A stretch of DNA of 64,000 nt from Luteimonas salinisoli (GTDB lineage: Bacteria > Pseudomonadota > Gammaproteobacteria > Xanthomonadales > Xanthomonadaceae): the NCBI RefSeq assembly GCF_013425525.1, contig NZ_JACCKA010000060.1, forward strand, positions 19,850-83,849, read 5' to 3'. Position numbers and translations under genes: made by a program. Positions 51,129-60,065 of this stretch are shown one piece after another; the stretch's first letter is position 1, and each line of letters starts with the position of its first letter. The notes under the pieces were generated by a model. It saw only the letters and a list, made by a program, of their open reading frames with translations. It searched no databases and was not told the DNA's origin.

Positions 51129-51240
51129 GTAGTTTTCGTCGACATGCGGGGAACGTCGGGCGCCACGGCGGATCATCTTGGTGGCGAACCGGCCCGGCCG
51201 CAAGCCGCGCCAGGTACCAGCGGAGCCCCCGCCCCCGCCC

Positions 51241-51672
51241 TCAGGCCGCGCGCCGGACCCTGTCCAGGGACCAGCGCCCGGCGCCCGTGAACATCAGGCA
51301 CAGGCCGGTCGCGACCAGCGCCATCGCCGCGAAGGCCGCCGGATAGGGCGCGCGGCCGTCGACCATCCAGATCGCCACCGCGAAATTGACCGCCACCACC
51401 AGGCCGGCGAAGCGCGTATACAGCCCTACGACCAGCGCCAGACCGCCCAGGAACTGGCCCGCGACCGACAACAGCGCGCAGAACAGCGGCCACGCGAAGC
51501 CGTGGTGGGCGAGGAAATCGCGGAACTCGAGCATGCGGGCCCAGGAAAACACGTTGTCCTGGGTCATCCACACCAGGTGACCGCCGCAAACCAGCCGCAG
51601 GAGCAGCAGTCCGGCATGCGGCCGTGCCGCACACCACCCCTCCACCCACCGGTGCCAACGCGCGATCGCCAT
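51241..51672 (-). CDS. DoxX family membrane protein
   Basis: 143 residues with four membrane helices. GLLLLRLVCGGHLVWMTQDNVF, FLGGLALVVGLYTRFAGLVVAVNFAVAIW (the conserved G-L-x-T-R-x-A turn) and a C-terminal SLDRV match the DoxX/SURF4-like family. Its function is unclear. It lies between thyA (142 bases upstream) and folA (112 bases downstream) on the same strand and interrupts the usual thyA-folA pairing. Confidence 0.85.
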   Translation of the reverse strand: MAIARWHRWVEGWCAARPHAGLLLLRLVCGGHLVWMTQDNVFSWARMLEFRDFLAHHGFAWPLFCALLSVAGQFLGGLALVVGLYTRFAGLVVAVNFAVAIWMVDGRAPYPAAFAAMALVATGLCLMFTGAGRWSLDRVRRAA

Positions 51673-51814
51673 GGCGCCTCCCCCGGCCGGCAGTCGGGCG
51701 CCGGCTGCCGCGAGTCTGCGACCCGCAGGCCGGCGAAGGCCAGCCTCCAGGGATCAACGCACGGGTTGCCGTGACGAACGCATCCGCGCAGGCGGCGACC
51801 TGCGCATCGCCGCT

Positions 51815-52609
51815 TCAGACGGCAACCGGCGCCCTGATCGGCGGCCAGGGGTCGTAGCCCTCGAACTCGATGTCCCCGCCGGTGAAGGCGAACAGATCGT
51901 CGACCGCCGGGTTCAATCGCAGCCGCGGCAGCGGCCGCGGCTCGCGCGCCAGCTGTTCGCGCGCCTGTGCGTAGTGGTTCGAATACAGGTGGGCGTCGCC
52001 CAGGGTATGGACGAAATCGCCGACGCCCAGGCCGCTGACCTGCGCCACCATGTGGGTCAGCAGCGCGTAGCTGGCGATGTTGAACGGCACCCCGAGGAAG
52101 ATGTCGCCGCTGCGCTGGTAGAGCTGGCAGCTGAGCCTGCCGTCGACCACGTAGAACTGGAACAGGGCATGGCAGGGCATCAGCGCCATCCGCGGCAGAT
52201 CGGCGACGTTCCAGGCGCTGACCAGCAGGCGGCGCGAATCCGGATTGCGGCGGATCTCGTCGAGGACCCATCGCATCTGGTCGATCTCGCCGCCATCGGC
52301 GCCGGCCCAGCGCCGCCACTGCTTGCCGTAGACCGGCCCCAGCTCGCCCGCATCGTCGGCCCATTCGTCCCAGATCGAGACGCGGTTTTCCTTCAGGTAG
52401 CCGATGTTGGTCTCGCCCTTCAGGAACCACAGCAGCTCGTGGACGATCGAGCGCAGATGCAGCTTCTTGGTAGTGACCAGCGGGAAGCCCTCGGCCAGGT
52501 CGAAACGCATCTGCCAGCCGAACACGCTGCGGGTTCCGGTGCCGGTGCGGTCGCCCTTCTCCGCGCCATGTTCGAGCACGTGCCGCAGCAGGTCGAGGTA
52601 CTGGCGCAT
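51815..52609 (-). CDS. thyA: thymidylate synthase
   Basis: 264 residues, identical in length to E. coli ThyA. Catalytic Cys146 is in [32 protein letters not shown] (20-38), YGKQWRRW (94-101) and [18 protein letters not shown] (about 167-184) are in place. It makes dTMP from dUMP with methylene-tetrahydrofolate. The start overlaps the lgt stop by one base (TGATG). Confidence 0.97.
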   Translation of the reverse strand: MRQYLDLLRHVLEHGAEKGDRTGTGTRSVFGWQMRFDLAEGFPLVTTKKLHLRSIVHELLWFLKGETNIGYLKENRVSIWDEWADDAGELGPVYGKQWRRWAGADGGEIDQMRWVLDEIRRNPDSRRLLVSAWNVADLPRMALMPCHALFQFYVVDGRLSCQLYQRSGDIFLGVPFNIASYALLTHMVAQVSGLGVGDFVHTLGDAHLYSNHYAQAREQLAREPRPLPRLRLNPAVDDLFAFTGGDIEFEGYDPWPPIRAPVAV

Positions 52610-53526
52610 CAGCCCTGCCCGGCCGACGCGGTTGCCGGCTGCGGCCGGAGCACCGGCGCACCGCGCGACTTCCACAGCAGGAACACGCCCAGCGCGACCA
52701 GGGGCAGGCTCAGCACCTGGCCCATGGTCAGCCAGCCGAAGGCGAGGTAGCCCAGGTGCGCGTCGGGCTCGCGCACGAACTCCACCGCGAAGCGGAACGC
52801 GCCGTAGCCGAGCGCGAACAGTCCGGACAGGAAATAGCGCGCGCGCGGACGCCGCGAGACCCACCACAGCACCGCGAACAGCACCAGCCCCTCGAGGAAC
52901 GCCTGGTAGAGCTGCGAGGGGTGACGCGCGAAGGCGTCGAGCGCCCCCGATTCGTGCAGGCCGCGCAGCGCCTGCGCATCCAGGCCGCGATAGCGATCCG
53001 GCAGGGCGGCCGGAAACACCACGCCCCAGTCGCCGCCGGTCGGCCTGCCCCAGAGCTCGCCGCCGATGTAGTTGCCGAGGCGCCCGAAGCCCAGGCCCTG
53101 CGGCACCAGCGGGGCGACGAAATCCAGCAGGTCGAAGAAGTGCAGGCCCTGCCGGCGCGCCCAGAGCCAGGCCGCGATCAGCACGCCGAGCAGGCCGCCG
53201 TGGAAGCTCATGCCGCCCTCGGTGACCCGCAGCAGCAGCAGCGGGTCGGCCAGGAAGTCCCCGAACGCGTAGAACAGCACGTAGCCGATGCGCCCGCCGA
53301 GAATCACCCCGAGCATCCCATAGAACATCAGGTCGCCGAAGGCCTGTTCGCTCACGCCGGGCAAGCGCCCGGCGCGGATCCTGCTGCGGCCGAGCAGCCA
53401 GGCCACCGCGAACGCGACCACGTACATGATCCCGTACCAGTGCACCTGGGGGTGGAAGCTGCGGCCGAACAGTTCGAACGCCGGCAGCGAGATCGCGATC
53501 GGATCGATCTGGTGCAGGTGGGTCAT
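52609..53526 (-). CDS. lgt: prolipoprotein diacylglyceryl transferase
   Basis: 305 residues with seven membrane helices. [31 protein letters not shown] (conserved His-Gly-Gly, about 98-104) and [20 protein letters not shown] (Lgt signature with Arg and Asn-Glu, about 135-154) are present, and [12 protein letters not shown] is another family block. It adds diacylglycerol to lipobox cysteines at the inner membrane. It lies 31 bases after terC and is coupled to thyA. Confidence 0.96.
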   Translation of the reverse strand: MTHLHQIDPIAISLPAFELFGRSFHPQVHWYGIMYVVAFAVAWLLGRSRIRAGRLPGVSEQAFGDLMFYGMLGVILGGRIGYVLFYAFGDFLADPLLLLRVTEGGMSFHGGLLGVLIAAWLWARRQGLHFFDLLDFVAPLVPQGLGFGRLGNYIGGELWGRPTGGDWGVVFPAALPDRYRGLDAQALRGLHESGALDAFARHPSQLYQAFLEGLVLFAVLWWVSRRPRARYFLSGLFALGYGAFRFAVEFVREPDAHLGYLAFGWLTMGQVLSLPLVALGVFLLWKSRGAPVLRPQPATASAGQG

Positions 53527-53557
53527 CGTCCCGGGGCTCCTGGCGGGTGGCGTGCGG

Positions 53558-54337
53558 TCATCGGGGCATCGGCCGGCGCGGCTCGTCGACGGGCGGCGGC
53601 TCGATGCCGACGCGCCGCATCGCATTGCGCTTGGCCCACAGGTTGAGCAGTTCCACCAGCGCCGAGAAGCCCATCGCCCCGTAGATGTAGCCGCGCGGGA
53701 TGTGCAGGTCGAAACCCTCCGCCATCAGGTACAGGCCGATCAGCACGATGAACGCCAGCGCCAGCATCTTCACCGTCGGATTGGCGTCGATGAAGCGCCC
53801 GAGCGGCTGCGCCGCCAGCAGCATCACCGCCACCGCCACCAGGATCGCGGCGACCATCACCGGCACGTATTCGCCCGCCATGCCGACCGCGGCGATCACC
53901 GAGTCCAGGGAGAACACGATGTCGATCACCGCGATCTGCGCGATCACCGCGCCGAACGAGACCGCGGCCTTGCCGCCGATCCCGCTGTCGTGTTCCTCGG
54001 CCCCACTGACCTGCTCGCGGATCTCGAGCACGCCCTTGACCACCAGGAACACGCCGCCAAGGATCAGCACCAGGTCGCGCACCGAGATCCCATGGCCGAA
54101 CAGCGCGAACAGGTCGTCCGTCAGCCGCGCCAGCCAGGCCAGGGTGAGCAGCAGCCCGATGCGGGTGATGCAGGCCACGGCGATGCCGAACTTGCGCGCG
54201 AACTCGCGCCGCTCCATCGGCAGCTTGCTCACCGCGATCGAGATGAACACCAGGTTGTCGATGCCCAGCACGATCTCGATCGTGCTCAGGGTCACCAGGA
54301 GGATCCATACCTGCGGATCGGTCAGCAGTTCCAACAT
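53558..54337 (-). CDS. TerC family integral membrane protein
   Basis: 259 residues with about seven membrane helices. [17 protein letters not shown] (about 18-34) and [18 protein letters not shown] (about 135-152) are the paired acidic motifs of TerC, and [19 protein letters not shown] is near the C-terminus. Members such as Alx and MeeF-type proteins export manganese; metal transport is the likely function. It lies in the dgkA-terC-lgt-thyA gene run. Confidence 0.9.
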   Translation of the reverse strand: MLELLTDPQVWILLVTLSTIEIVLGIDNLVFISIAVSKLPMERREFARKFGIAVACITRIGLLLTLAWLARLTDDLFALFGHGISVRDLVLILGGVFLVVKGVLEIREQVSGAEEHDSGIGGKAAVSFGAVIAQIAVIDIVFSLDSVIAAVGMAGEYVPVMVAAILVAVAVMLLAAQPLGRFIDANPTVKMLALAFIVLIGLYLMAEGFDLHIPRGYIYGAMGFSALVELLNLWAKRNAMRRVGIEPPPVDEPRRPMPR

Positions 54338-54376
54338 GTATTGCGTATCCTCGATAGCTTCGCGCTGCGCGGCCGG

Positions 54377-54757
54377 CTACAGCCAGCGCGGCAGCAGGAT
54401 CAGCGCCCAGGTGGCCCCGGCGTTGAGCATCGCCACGAAGACCGCGGCCGAGCCCATGTCCTTGGCGCGGCCGGCGAGTTCGTGCCGCTCGGGCCCGAAG
54501 CGCTCGATCACGGTCTCGATGGCCGAGTTGAGCAGTTCAACCAGCAGCACCAGCAGGCAGCTGCCCAGCAGCAGCGCGCGCTCCGCGCCGCTCTCCCCCA
54601 GCCACAGCGCCAGCGGCGCCAGCGCCAGCAGCAGGTAGGCCTCCAGGCGGAACGACGATTCGTGGAGCCAGGCAGCGCGCAGCCCCTGCAGCGACCACAG
54701 CGTGGCCTTGAAGATCCGCCCCGGCCGGCGCGGCAGGTGTCCGTACTCGTCGGCCAT
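54377..54757 (-). CDS. dgkA: diacylglycerol kinase
   Basis: 126 residues, the size of the small bacterial membrane enzyme. Three membrane helices and the signature LLVELLNSAIETVIERFGPERHELAGRAKDMGSAAVFVA (about 65-103) with the catalytic Glu and Asp are clear. It recycles diacylglycerol to phosphatidic acid. The ATG at 54757 is chosen because the conserved part begins there; the frame upstream is not protein-like. It is the first gene of the minus-strand operon. Confidence 0.95.
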   Translation of the reverse strand: MADEYGHLPRRPGRIFKATLWSLQGLRAAWLHESSFRLEAYLLLALAPLALWLGESGAERALLLGSCLLVLLVELLNSAIETVIERFGPERHELAGRAKDMGSAAVFVAMLNAGATWALILLPRWL

Positions 54758-55007
54758 GGCGGTGCGGTCAGCCGGCGCGCGCGTCACGGCCGGCATCGGC
54801 GGGCGGGAAGGCGTTCTGGCTGGCGGCACGGCGGCGAGGAGGGACGGGTACGGGAATCGGCTGCATCGGAAGTGGGGCGCTCGGGCCGGGCCGGAATGGC
54901 GCCATTCTGCCACAACGGCCCGCCGCCACCGGTCGCGGCAGCGGCGGCGCGCCGTTGCAGGCCGCGGCGACGGCTGCTTCACTATGCCTTCCTTTCCAGG
55001 AGCCTCC

Positions 55008-55706
55008 ATGCACCGGACACGCGGTCTACTCCCGGCGTTCGCGGCACTGCTGCTGGTCGCCTGCGCGGGCATCGCCGCGCCAGGCGGCGGAGCACCGGCG
55101 CGCGCGCTCGATCCTCCGTCCGCGGACTGGTCCGCCGACATGGCCCGCTTCGCCGCGGAGGACGCGGCCAGCCCGCCTCCACCGGCGCCGGTGGTGTTCA
55201 CCGGCAGTTCCTCGATCCGGCTGTGGGACACCCTGCACGAGGACTTCCCCGGCGTGCCGGTGCTCAACCGCGGATTCGGCGGCTCCCACGTCCGCGACGC
55301 CGTGCACCATGCCGAGCGGGTCGCGATCCGCTACCGCCCCAGCCGGGTGCTGATCTACGCCGGCGACAACGACACCATGGACGGGCGCAGTCCCGCCCGG
55401 GTACTGGCCGACTTCCAGGCCTTCGTCGCGCGCGTCCATCGCGAACTCCCGGGCACCCCGATGGCCTTCATCGCCATCAAGCCCAGTCCCGCGCGCGTGC
55501 ACCTGCTGGGAGTGCAGCGCGAGTCCAACGCCCTGGTGCGCGCCTGGGCCGACGCAACGCCGGATGTCGACTACATCGACGTCTTCACTCCGATGCTGGA
55601 CGAGGACGGCCGACCCCGGCCGGAGCTGTTCGGCGAAGACGCGCTGCATCTCGACCGCGACGGCTATGCGCTCTGGCGCGGAATCGTCGGCGAGTACCTG
55701 CGCTGA
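55008..55706 (+). CDS. SGNH/GDSL family lipoprotein hydrolase
   Basis: 232 residues. The N-terminal helix ends in a lipobox (LLVACAG), so it is probably lipid-anchored. The SGNH blocks are VVFTGSSSIRLW (nucleophile Ser in block I, about 63-74), NRGFGGS (block II Gly), IYAGDNDTM (block III Asn) and EDALHLDRDGY (block V Asp-His, about 213). It may be an esterase or acyl/polysaccharide deacetylase at the envelope. AGGAG lies six bases before the ATG, and TATGCC at 54983-54988 could be its -10. Confidence 0.9.
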   Translation: MHRTRGLLPAFAALLLVACAGIAAPGGGAPARALDPPSADWSADMARFAAEDAASPPPPAPVVFTGSSSIRLWDTLHEDFPGVPVLNRGFGGSHVRDAVHHAERVAIRYRPSRVLIYAGDNDTMDGRSPARVLADFQAFVARVHRELPGTPMAFIAIKPSPARVHLLGVQRESNALVRAWADATPDVDYIDVFTPMLDEDGRPRPELFGEDALHLDRDGYALWRGIVGEYLR

Positions 55707-55829
55707 GGCACATGCGCGGTCGACGCCTGCCCGGGCCGGACCGTGGCGCGTCCGCCGGGATACGGTCTTCGCCGCCGGCGGCGGGACGCAGCGCGCCCGC
55801 GGATGGGCGCGCCGGCGTCGGCGGTCCGG

Positions 55830-56207
55830 TCACCCAGTCCGCGGTGCGTCCGCCGGCTGATACAGGCTGAGCACGTTGCCGTCGGGATCCAGGAAATCCA
55901 GCGACAGTCCGCCGTCCGGCGCTTCGCTGACCGACACCACGATCTCGACGCCCCTGGCGGCCAGCGCCTGCGCGCAGTCGTCGATGCCGCCGTCGAGGCT
56001 GAACACCACCACCGGCGACTCGCCGGGGCGCGCCTCGCGCTGGATGAACACCAGCGAAACCGCCCCGGCCTGCGCCGTCGCGAACGCTCCGTCGTGGCCC
56101 TCGACCGTGGACACCTCCAGTCCGAGGGTGTCGCGATAGAACGCGATCGCGCGATCGAGTCTGGAAACGAAGAACACCACGGTTTCGAGCCTGGCCTGTG
56201 CGAGCAT
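55830..56207 (-). CDS. VOC superfamily (glyoxalase/bleomycin-resistance) protein
   Basis: 125 residues. One VOC module pair: LETVVFFVSRLDRAIAFYRDTLGLEV (5-30) and a C-terminal GLSLDFLDPDGNVLSLYQ (about 100-117). The metal His/Glu pattern is incomplete, so it may be a binding protein rather than an enzyme. GAGGA lies eight bases before the ATG. It lies 25 bases after the sigma-factor gene on the same strand; VOC genes next to sigma factors are common in such bacteria. Confidence 0.85.
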   Translation of the reverse strand: MLAQARLETVVFFVSRLDRAIAFYRDTLGLEVSTVEGHDGAFATAQAGAVSLVFIQREARPGESPVVVFSLDGGIDDCAQALAARGVEIVVSVSEAPDGGLSLDFLDPDGNVLSLYQPADAPRTG

Positions 56208-56232
56208 CGGGAATCTCCTCTGTTGGTCCCGC

Positions 56233-56916
56233 CTATCCGTTGCCGCCGGGGGGCGGAACGTGAGCACGAGCGGCGATCAGCAGCAGATGGCCGTCGGCAT
56301 CGTGGGTTCCCAAGGCCCCGACACCGCGCATCGCCGCCTTCAGCGCGCGGCGCAGCGGGCCGGAGCGCAGCCGCCCGCCGCCCGCCGGGACGTGGGCCAG
56401 GGCCCGGACCGCCCCGCGCGGCTCCGGCGGCAGCGCGGCCACGACCCGGCGGATCGTGCCGACGCGCTGGCGGAACGCCGTGGCCGGGATCCCCAGCAGC
56501 CAGCGGATCTCGGCGGCACCCAACCCGTGCAGCGCCAGTTCGGCGACCCGGCGGGCGGCCGGCGGCAGCCGCGGCAGCAGCAGCACGACGCCGCGCTCCA
56601 GCCCAAGCGCATCTCCGGGACCGGCGGCCTCGACGGGAACGGCCTCGGCGACCGCGCGTTCGCGGCGGCGGCGGCGTACCGCGGTGCGCACGGTCATGGC
56701 CGCCTGGCGCCGCAACACCCCCGCCAGCCACGCGGGCTCGGCACGGCCGGCCTGCAGCGCCGCCAACAGCACGTCCTGCAGCAGGTCCTCGGCGTCGGCA
56801 TCGGTGCGGGTCAGACGCCGCGCCTGCGCGCGCAGGCTGCGCAGCGTCCCTTCGTCGGGCAGCCCCGGCCTGCCCGCCAGCGGACCGGACGTAGACGCCT
56901 CCCGGGCGCGCGCCAT
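56233..56916 (-). CDS. sigma-70 family (ECF-like) sigma factor
   Basis: 227 residues. Region 2 LRSLRAQARRLTRTDADAEDLLQDVLLAALQAG (about 25-57) and a region 4-like helix-turn-helix (VAELALHGLGAAEIRWLLGIPATAFRQRVGTIRR, about 130-163) are seen. The C-terminal 55 residues are an extension ending in a Gly/Pro-rich tail. Region 2.4 (AAMTVRTAVRRRRRERA) is strongly basic. It begins two bases after the isoaspartyl peptidase stop codon and is followed by a VOC gene. Conservation is weaker than in typical ECF factors, so its target is uncertain. Confidence 0.78.
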   Translation of the reverse strand: MARAREASTSGPLAGRPGLPDEGTLRSLRAQARRLTRTDADAEDLLQDVLLAALQAGRAEPAWLAGVLRRQAAMTVRTAVRRRRRERAVAEAVPVEAAGPGDALGLERGVVLLLPRLPPAARRVAELALHGLGAAEIRWLLGIPATAFRQRVGTIRRVVAALPPEPRGAVRALAHVPAGGGRLRSGPLRRALKAAMRGVGALGTHDADGHLLLIAARAHVPPPGGNG

Positions 56917-56918
56917 GC

Positions 56919-57932
56919 TCAGTCGGGGTCGCGGAAGATCGCCGTCCCGCGCCTTCCTTCCGCATCCACCCAGCCTCGGTACATGCCGGAGGTGTTGAAC
57001 GGCATGACGATGGTCCCGTCCGCGTCCAGCGCGATCACGCCGCCGTCGCCGCCGTGCGCGGGGATCACCTCCATCAGTACCGCTTCGGCCGCTTCGCGAA
57101 GCGTGGCGCCGCCGTAGGCGACGCGCGCGCAGATGTCGTGGGCGACGGCGTTGCGGATGAAGTACTCGCCCCAACCGGTGCCGGAAACGCCGCAGCGCGC
57201 GTCCGCCCAGGTGCCGGCGCCGATCACCGGCGAATCCCCCACCCGCCCCCACTTCTTGTTGGTCATGCCGCCGGTGGAGGTGGCCGCGGCGATGCGCCCA
57301 TCGGCATCGAGGGCCACCGCGCCGACGGTGCCGAAGTAGCGCCCGCGCTCTTCCGGGCCGCCGGCGCCCGCCTCGGCGGCGGCTTCGCGCGCACGCGCGC
57401 GCTCGAGCTGCTCCCGCCGCGGCGCGGTATCGAACCAGTCGTTGCGGACCCGCTCGAGGTCGGGATGGTCGTCGGCGAAACGTTCGGCACCGGCGCCGAT
57501 CAGCATCACGTGCGGCGACCGTTCCATCACCCGGCGCGCCAGCGAGATCGGACTGCGCACGGTGGCCACGGCGGCCACCGCCCCGGCGCGGCGCGTATGC
57601 CCCTCCATGATCGAGGCATCGAGCTCGTGCCGACCCTCGGCGTTGAACACCGCACCCTTGCCGGCGTTGAAGCGCGGCGACTCCTCCAGCACCCGCACCG
57701 CCGCCTGCACCGCGTCCAGCGCGCTGCCGCCTTCGGCCAGCAGCGCGTGGCCGGCATCGAGGGCGCGGTCGAGATCGGCGCGGATCGCCGCTTCGTCGGC
57801 GGCGCCGAGCGCGTCGCGCTCCATCACCCCGGCGCCGCCGTGGACCACCAGGGCGACCCGGGGCGCGGGGTCGTCGGCGGCCGCGGCGGTGGCTGCGGCC
57901 AGGGCCAGGAGCACCAGGGTCAGGATGCGCAT
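56919..57932 (-). CDS. exported isoaspartyl peptidase / L-asparaginase (Ntn hydrolase)
   Basis: 337 residues with a signal peptide (MRILTLVLLALAAATAAAA). The plant-type asparaginase family is indicated by VVHGGAGV (29-36), NAGKGAVFNAEGRHELDASIMEG (89-111), and the autoprocessing nucleophile Thr202 in YFGTVGAVALDADG, then STGGMTNKKWGRVGDSPVIGAGTWAD. It cleaves isoaspartyl dipeptides and asparagine, probably in the periplasm. It is the first gene of a unit with the sigma factor (two-base gap) and the VOC protein. Confidence 0.92.
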   Translation of the reverse strand: MRILTLVLLALAAATAAAADDPAPRVALVVHGGAGVMERDALGAADEAAIRADLDRALDAGHALLAEGGSALDAVQAAVRVLEESPRFNAGKGAVFNAEGRHELDASIMEGHTRRAGAVAAVATVRSPISLARRVMERSPHVMLIGAGAERFADDHPDLERVRNDWFDTAPRREQLERARAREAAAEAGAGGPEERGRYFGTVGAVALDADGRIAAATSTGGMTNKKWGRVGDSPVIGAGTWADARCGVSGTGWGEYFIRNAVAHDICARVAYGGATLREAAEAVLMEVIPAHGGDGGVIALDADGTIVMPFNTSGMYRGWVDAEGRRGTAIFRDPD

Positions 57933-58012
57933 GCGTCAGCTCCGGGGAAATCCCGAGGATACCGGAGCCGAGAACGGGCGACACCCGCCGCTCGCAGCGG
58001 CCCGGCCCGGGA

Positions 58013-59260
58013 TCACTGCTGGCGCAGCGCCTCGATCGGATCCAGCTGCGAGGCCTTGCGCGCCGGGTAGTAGCCGAAGAACAGCCCGGTGGCGATCGAG
58101 AACCCGGCGGCCAGGCCGATCACCTGGCCGTTGAGCTGCACCGGCAGCGCGCCGAAACGCCCCACCAGCAGCGCGCCGACGATGCCCAGGGCGATGCCGA
58201 TCGCACCGCCGATCAGCGAGATCAGCATCGCCTCGGCCAGGAACTGCCGGCGCACGTCGGACGGCCCGGCACCGACCGCCATGCGCAGGCCGATCTCGCG
58301 GATCCGCTCGGTCACCGAGACGAGCATGATGTTCATGATGCCGATGCCGCCGACGATCAGCGAGATCGTCGCCACCGCGCCCAGCAGCAGCGACATCAGC
58401 CGCGTGGTGGCGGTGCGCGTGGCGACGATCTCGGAAATGTTGCGGACGCTGAAATCGTCTTCGTCGCCGGGCCCGATACGGTGGCGCTGGCGCAGCAGGG
58501 CCTCGACCTCGCCCTGCACGTAGGACAGGTCGTCCGCATCGCGCACGGTCAACGCGATCTGCATCACCGCCTTGGGCGGCAGCCCCATCGCCCCGAGCAG
58601 GCGCCGCCGGCCGGCTTCCATCGGCACCATCACCACGTCGTCCTGGTCCTGGCCGAAGCCGCCCTGGCCCTTCGGCTCGAGCACGCCGGTCACGGTGAAC
58701 AGCACCCGCCCCAGCCGCACCGTCTCGCCGATCCCGCTGTCCTGGCCGAACAGCTCGCGGCGCACCGTCTCGCCGAGGATGACCACCTTGGCCGCGCTGG
58801 TGTAGTCCTGCGGCTCGAACAGCGCGCCCTCGGCCAGCCGCCAGGCATTGATCTCGAAGTAGTCGGGCTCCACGCCCTGCCAGGTCGCCGCCCAGTTGTT
58901 CTCGGCGAACACCAGCTGGGCGTTGCCGCGCAACGAGCCGGAGACGTACTGCACCTCCGGGATCTCGTTGCGGATCGCGTCGGCATCGCCCTCGGTGAGG
59001 GTGAAGAAGCTGCTCGAGCTCATCCGCGCGCCCCCCGGGCCGCGGCGCGAGCCGGGGGAGATGTCCAGCCGCTGGGACCCGAGCCCCGAGACCAGCTTGT
59101 CGATCTCGGACTGGGTGCCCTGGCCCACCGACACCATCACGATCACCGCGGCGATGCCGATGATCACCCCCAGCGAGGTCAGCGCGCTGCGCATCCAGTT
59201 GCCGCGCAGGGCGAAGACGGCGGTACGGAGGATGTCGAGAAAGGTCATTTTGGCGGGCAT
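58013..59260 (-). CDS. MacB-like ABC transporter permease
   Basis: 415 residues. FtsX/MacB permease architecture: N-terminal helix (RGNWMRSALTSLGVIIGIAAVIVMVSVGQGT, about 20-50), a periplasmic MacB core domain (about 60-290: NIPEVQYVSGSLRG-like, YFEINAWRLAEG), and three C-terminal helices (GGIGIMNIMLVSVTERIREIGLRMAVGAGPSDVRRQFLAEAMLISLIGG). The ATPase is a separate gene, unlike E. coli MacB. ATGs at 59260 and 59248 are both plausible. It lies downstream of ATPase and adaptor genes in one operon. Confidence 0.92.
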   Translation of the reverse strand: MPAKMTFLDILRTAVFALRGNWMRSALTSLGVIIGIAAVIVMVSVGQGTQSEIDKLVSGLGSQRLDISPGSRRGPGGARMSSSSFFTLTEGDADAIRNEIPEVQYVSGSLRGNAQLVFAENNWAATWQGVEPDYFEINAWRLAEGALFEPQDYTSAAKVVILGETVRRELFGQDSGIGETVRLGRVLFTVTGVLEPKGQGGFGQDQDDVVMVPMEAGRRRLLGAMGLPPKAVMQIALTVRDADDLSYVQGEVEALLRQRHRIGPGDEDDFSVRNISEIVATRTATTRLMSLLLGAVATISLIVGGIGIMNIMLVSVTERIREIGLRMAVGAGPSDVRRQFLAEAMLISLIGGAIGIALGIVGALLVGRFGALPVQLNGQVIGLAAGFSIATGLFFGYYPARKASQLDPIEALRQQ

Positions 59261-59263
59261 CGA

Positions 59264-59385
59264 GAATAGGGAATCGGGAATCGGGAAAGGCGGCAACCGG
59301 AGTCCGGGGAAAGGGCCAGGAACGCGACGATCAGGAGAGCTCGGCTTGCCCGATCCCCGATTCCCGATTCCCGATTCCCGGCTCT
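59264..59385. repeat. inverted GGGAATC-type xanthomonad repeat between ATPase and permease genes
   Basis: GGGAATCGGGAATCGGGAAA at 59269-59288 and its inverse (CGATTCCCGATTCCCG repeats, 59355-59381) flank a 65-base spacer. The right arm lies inside the ATPase reading frame and codes its last residues (GIGNRESGIG). Such GGGAATC clusters are scattered between genes in this bacterial family. Confidence 0.8.
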
Positions 59386-60065
59386 TCATGCACCTCCCCG
59401 TCCCGCATCGCGAAGATGCGGTCGGCATGGGCGGCGACGTCGGGGTCGTGGGTGATGATCACCACCGTGTGGCCCTCGTCGCGCAGGCGCTCGAACAGCG
59501 CCAGGATCTCCTCGCCGGTGCGGGTGTCGAGCGCGCCGGTGGGCTCGTCGGCGAGCAGGATCGGCGGCCGGTTGATCAGCGCGCGAGCGATGGCCACGCG
59601 CTGCTGCTGGCCGCCGGACAGTTCGCTGGGCCGGTGCGACTCCCGCTCCGCCAGGCCCACCGCGGCCAGCGCTTCGCGCGCCAGCGTCGTGCGCTCGCCG
59701 GGCGGGACCCGGGCGTAGCCGAGAGGCATCGCCACGTTCTCCAGCGCGCTCATCCGCGGCAGCAGGTTGAAGCCCTGGAACACGAAGCCGATCTTGTCGC
59801 GGCGCAACACCGCCAGCTCCTCGGGATCGAGGGTGGAGACGTCGATGCCGTCGCACAGGTAGCTGCCCGCGGTCGGCGTGTCGAGGCAACCCACCAAGTT
59901 CATCAGCGTCGATTTGCCGGAGCCCGACGGCCCCATGATGGCGACGAAATCGCCGGGCGCGATGCTGATGTCGACGTCGCGAAGCGCCACCACCTCGGCC
60001 TGGGTGCCTGGCGAGTACACCTTGCCGAGCCCGTGGGTCCGGATCACCGGCACCACGTCGCTCAC
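59331..60065 (-). CDS. MacB-like ABC transporter ATPase
   Basis: 244 residues. Walker A GPSGSGKST (about 45-53), Q-loop FQGFNLLP, signature LSGGQQQR (about 149-156), Walker B ILLADEPTGALD (about 170-181) and the H-loop IITHDP are intact. It belongs to the LolD/MacB group. The last 17 residues (from EPGIGNRESG) are encoded by an intergenic-type repeat that has entered the gene's 3' end. It overlaps the adaptor gene by four bases at its start. Confidence 0.95.
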   Translation of the reverse strand: MSDVVPVIRTHGLGKVYSPGTQAEVVALRDVDISIAPGDFVAIMGPSGSGKSTLMNLVGCLDTPTAGSYLCDGIDVSTLDPEELAVLRRDKIGFVFQGFNLLPRMSALENVAMPLGYARVPPGERTTLAREALAAVGLAERESHRPSELSGGQQQRVAIARALINRPPILLADEPTGALDTRTGEEILALFERLRDEGHTVVIITHDPDVAAHADRIFAMRDGEVHEEPGIGNRESGIGQAELS

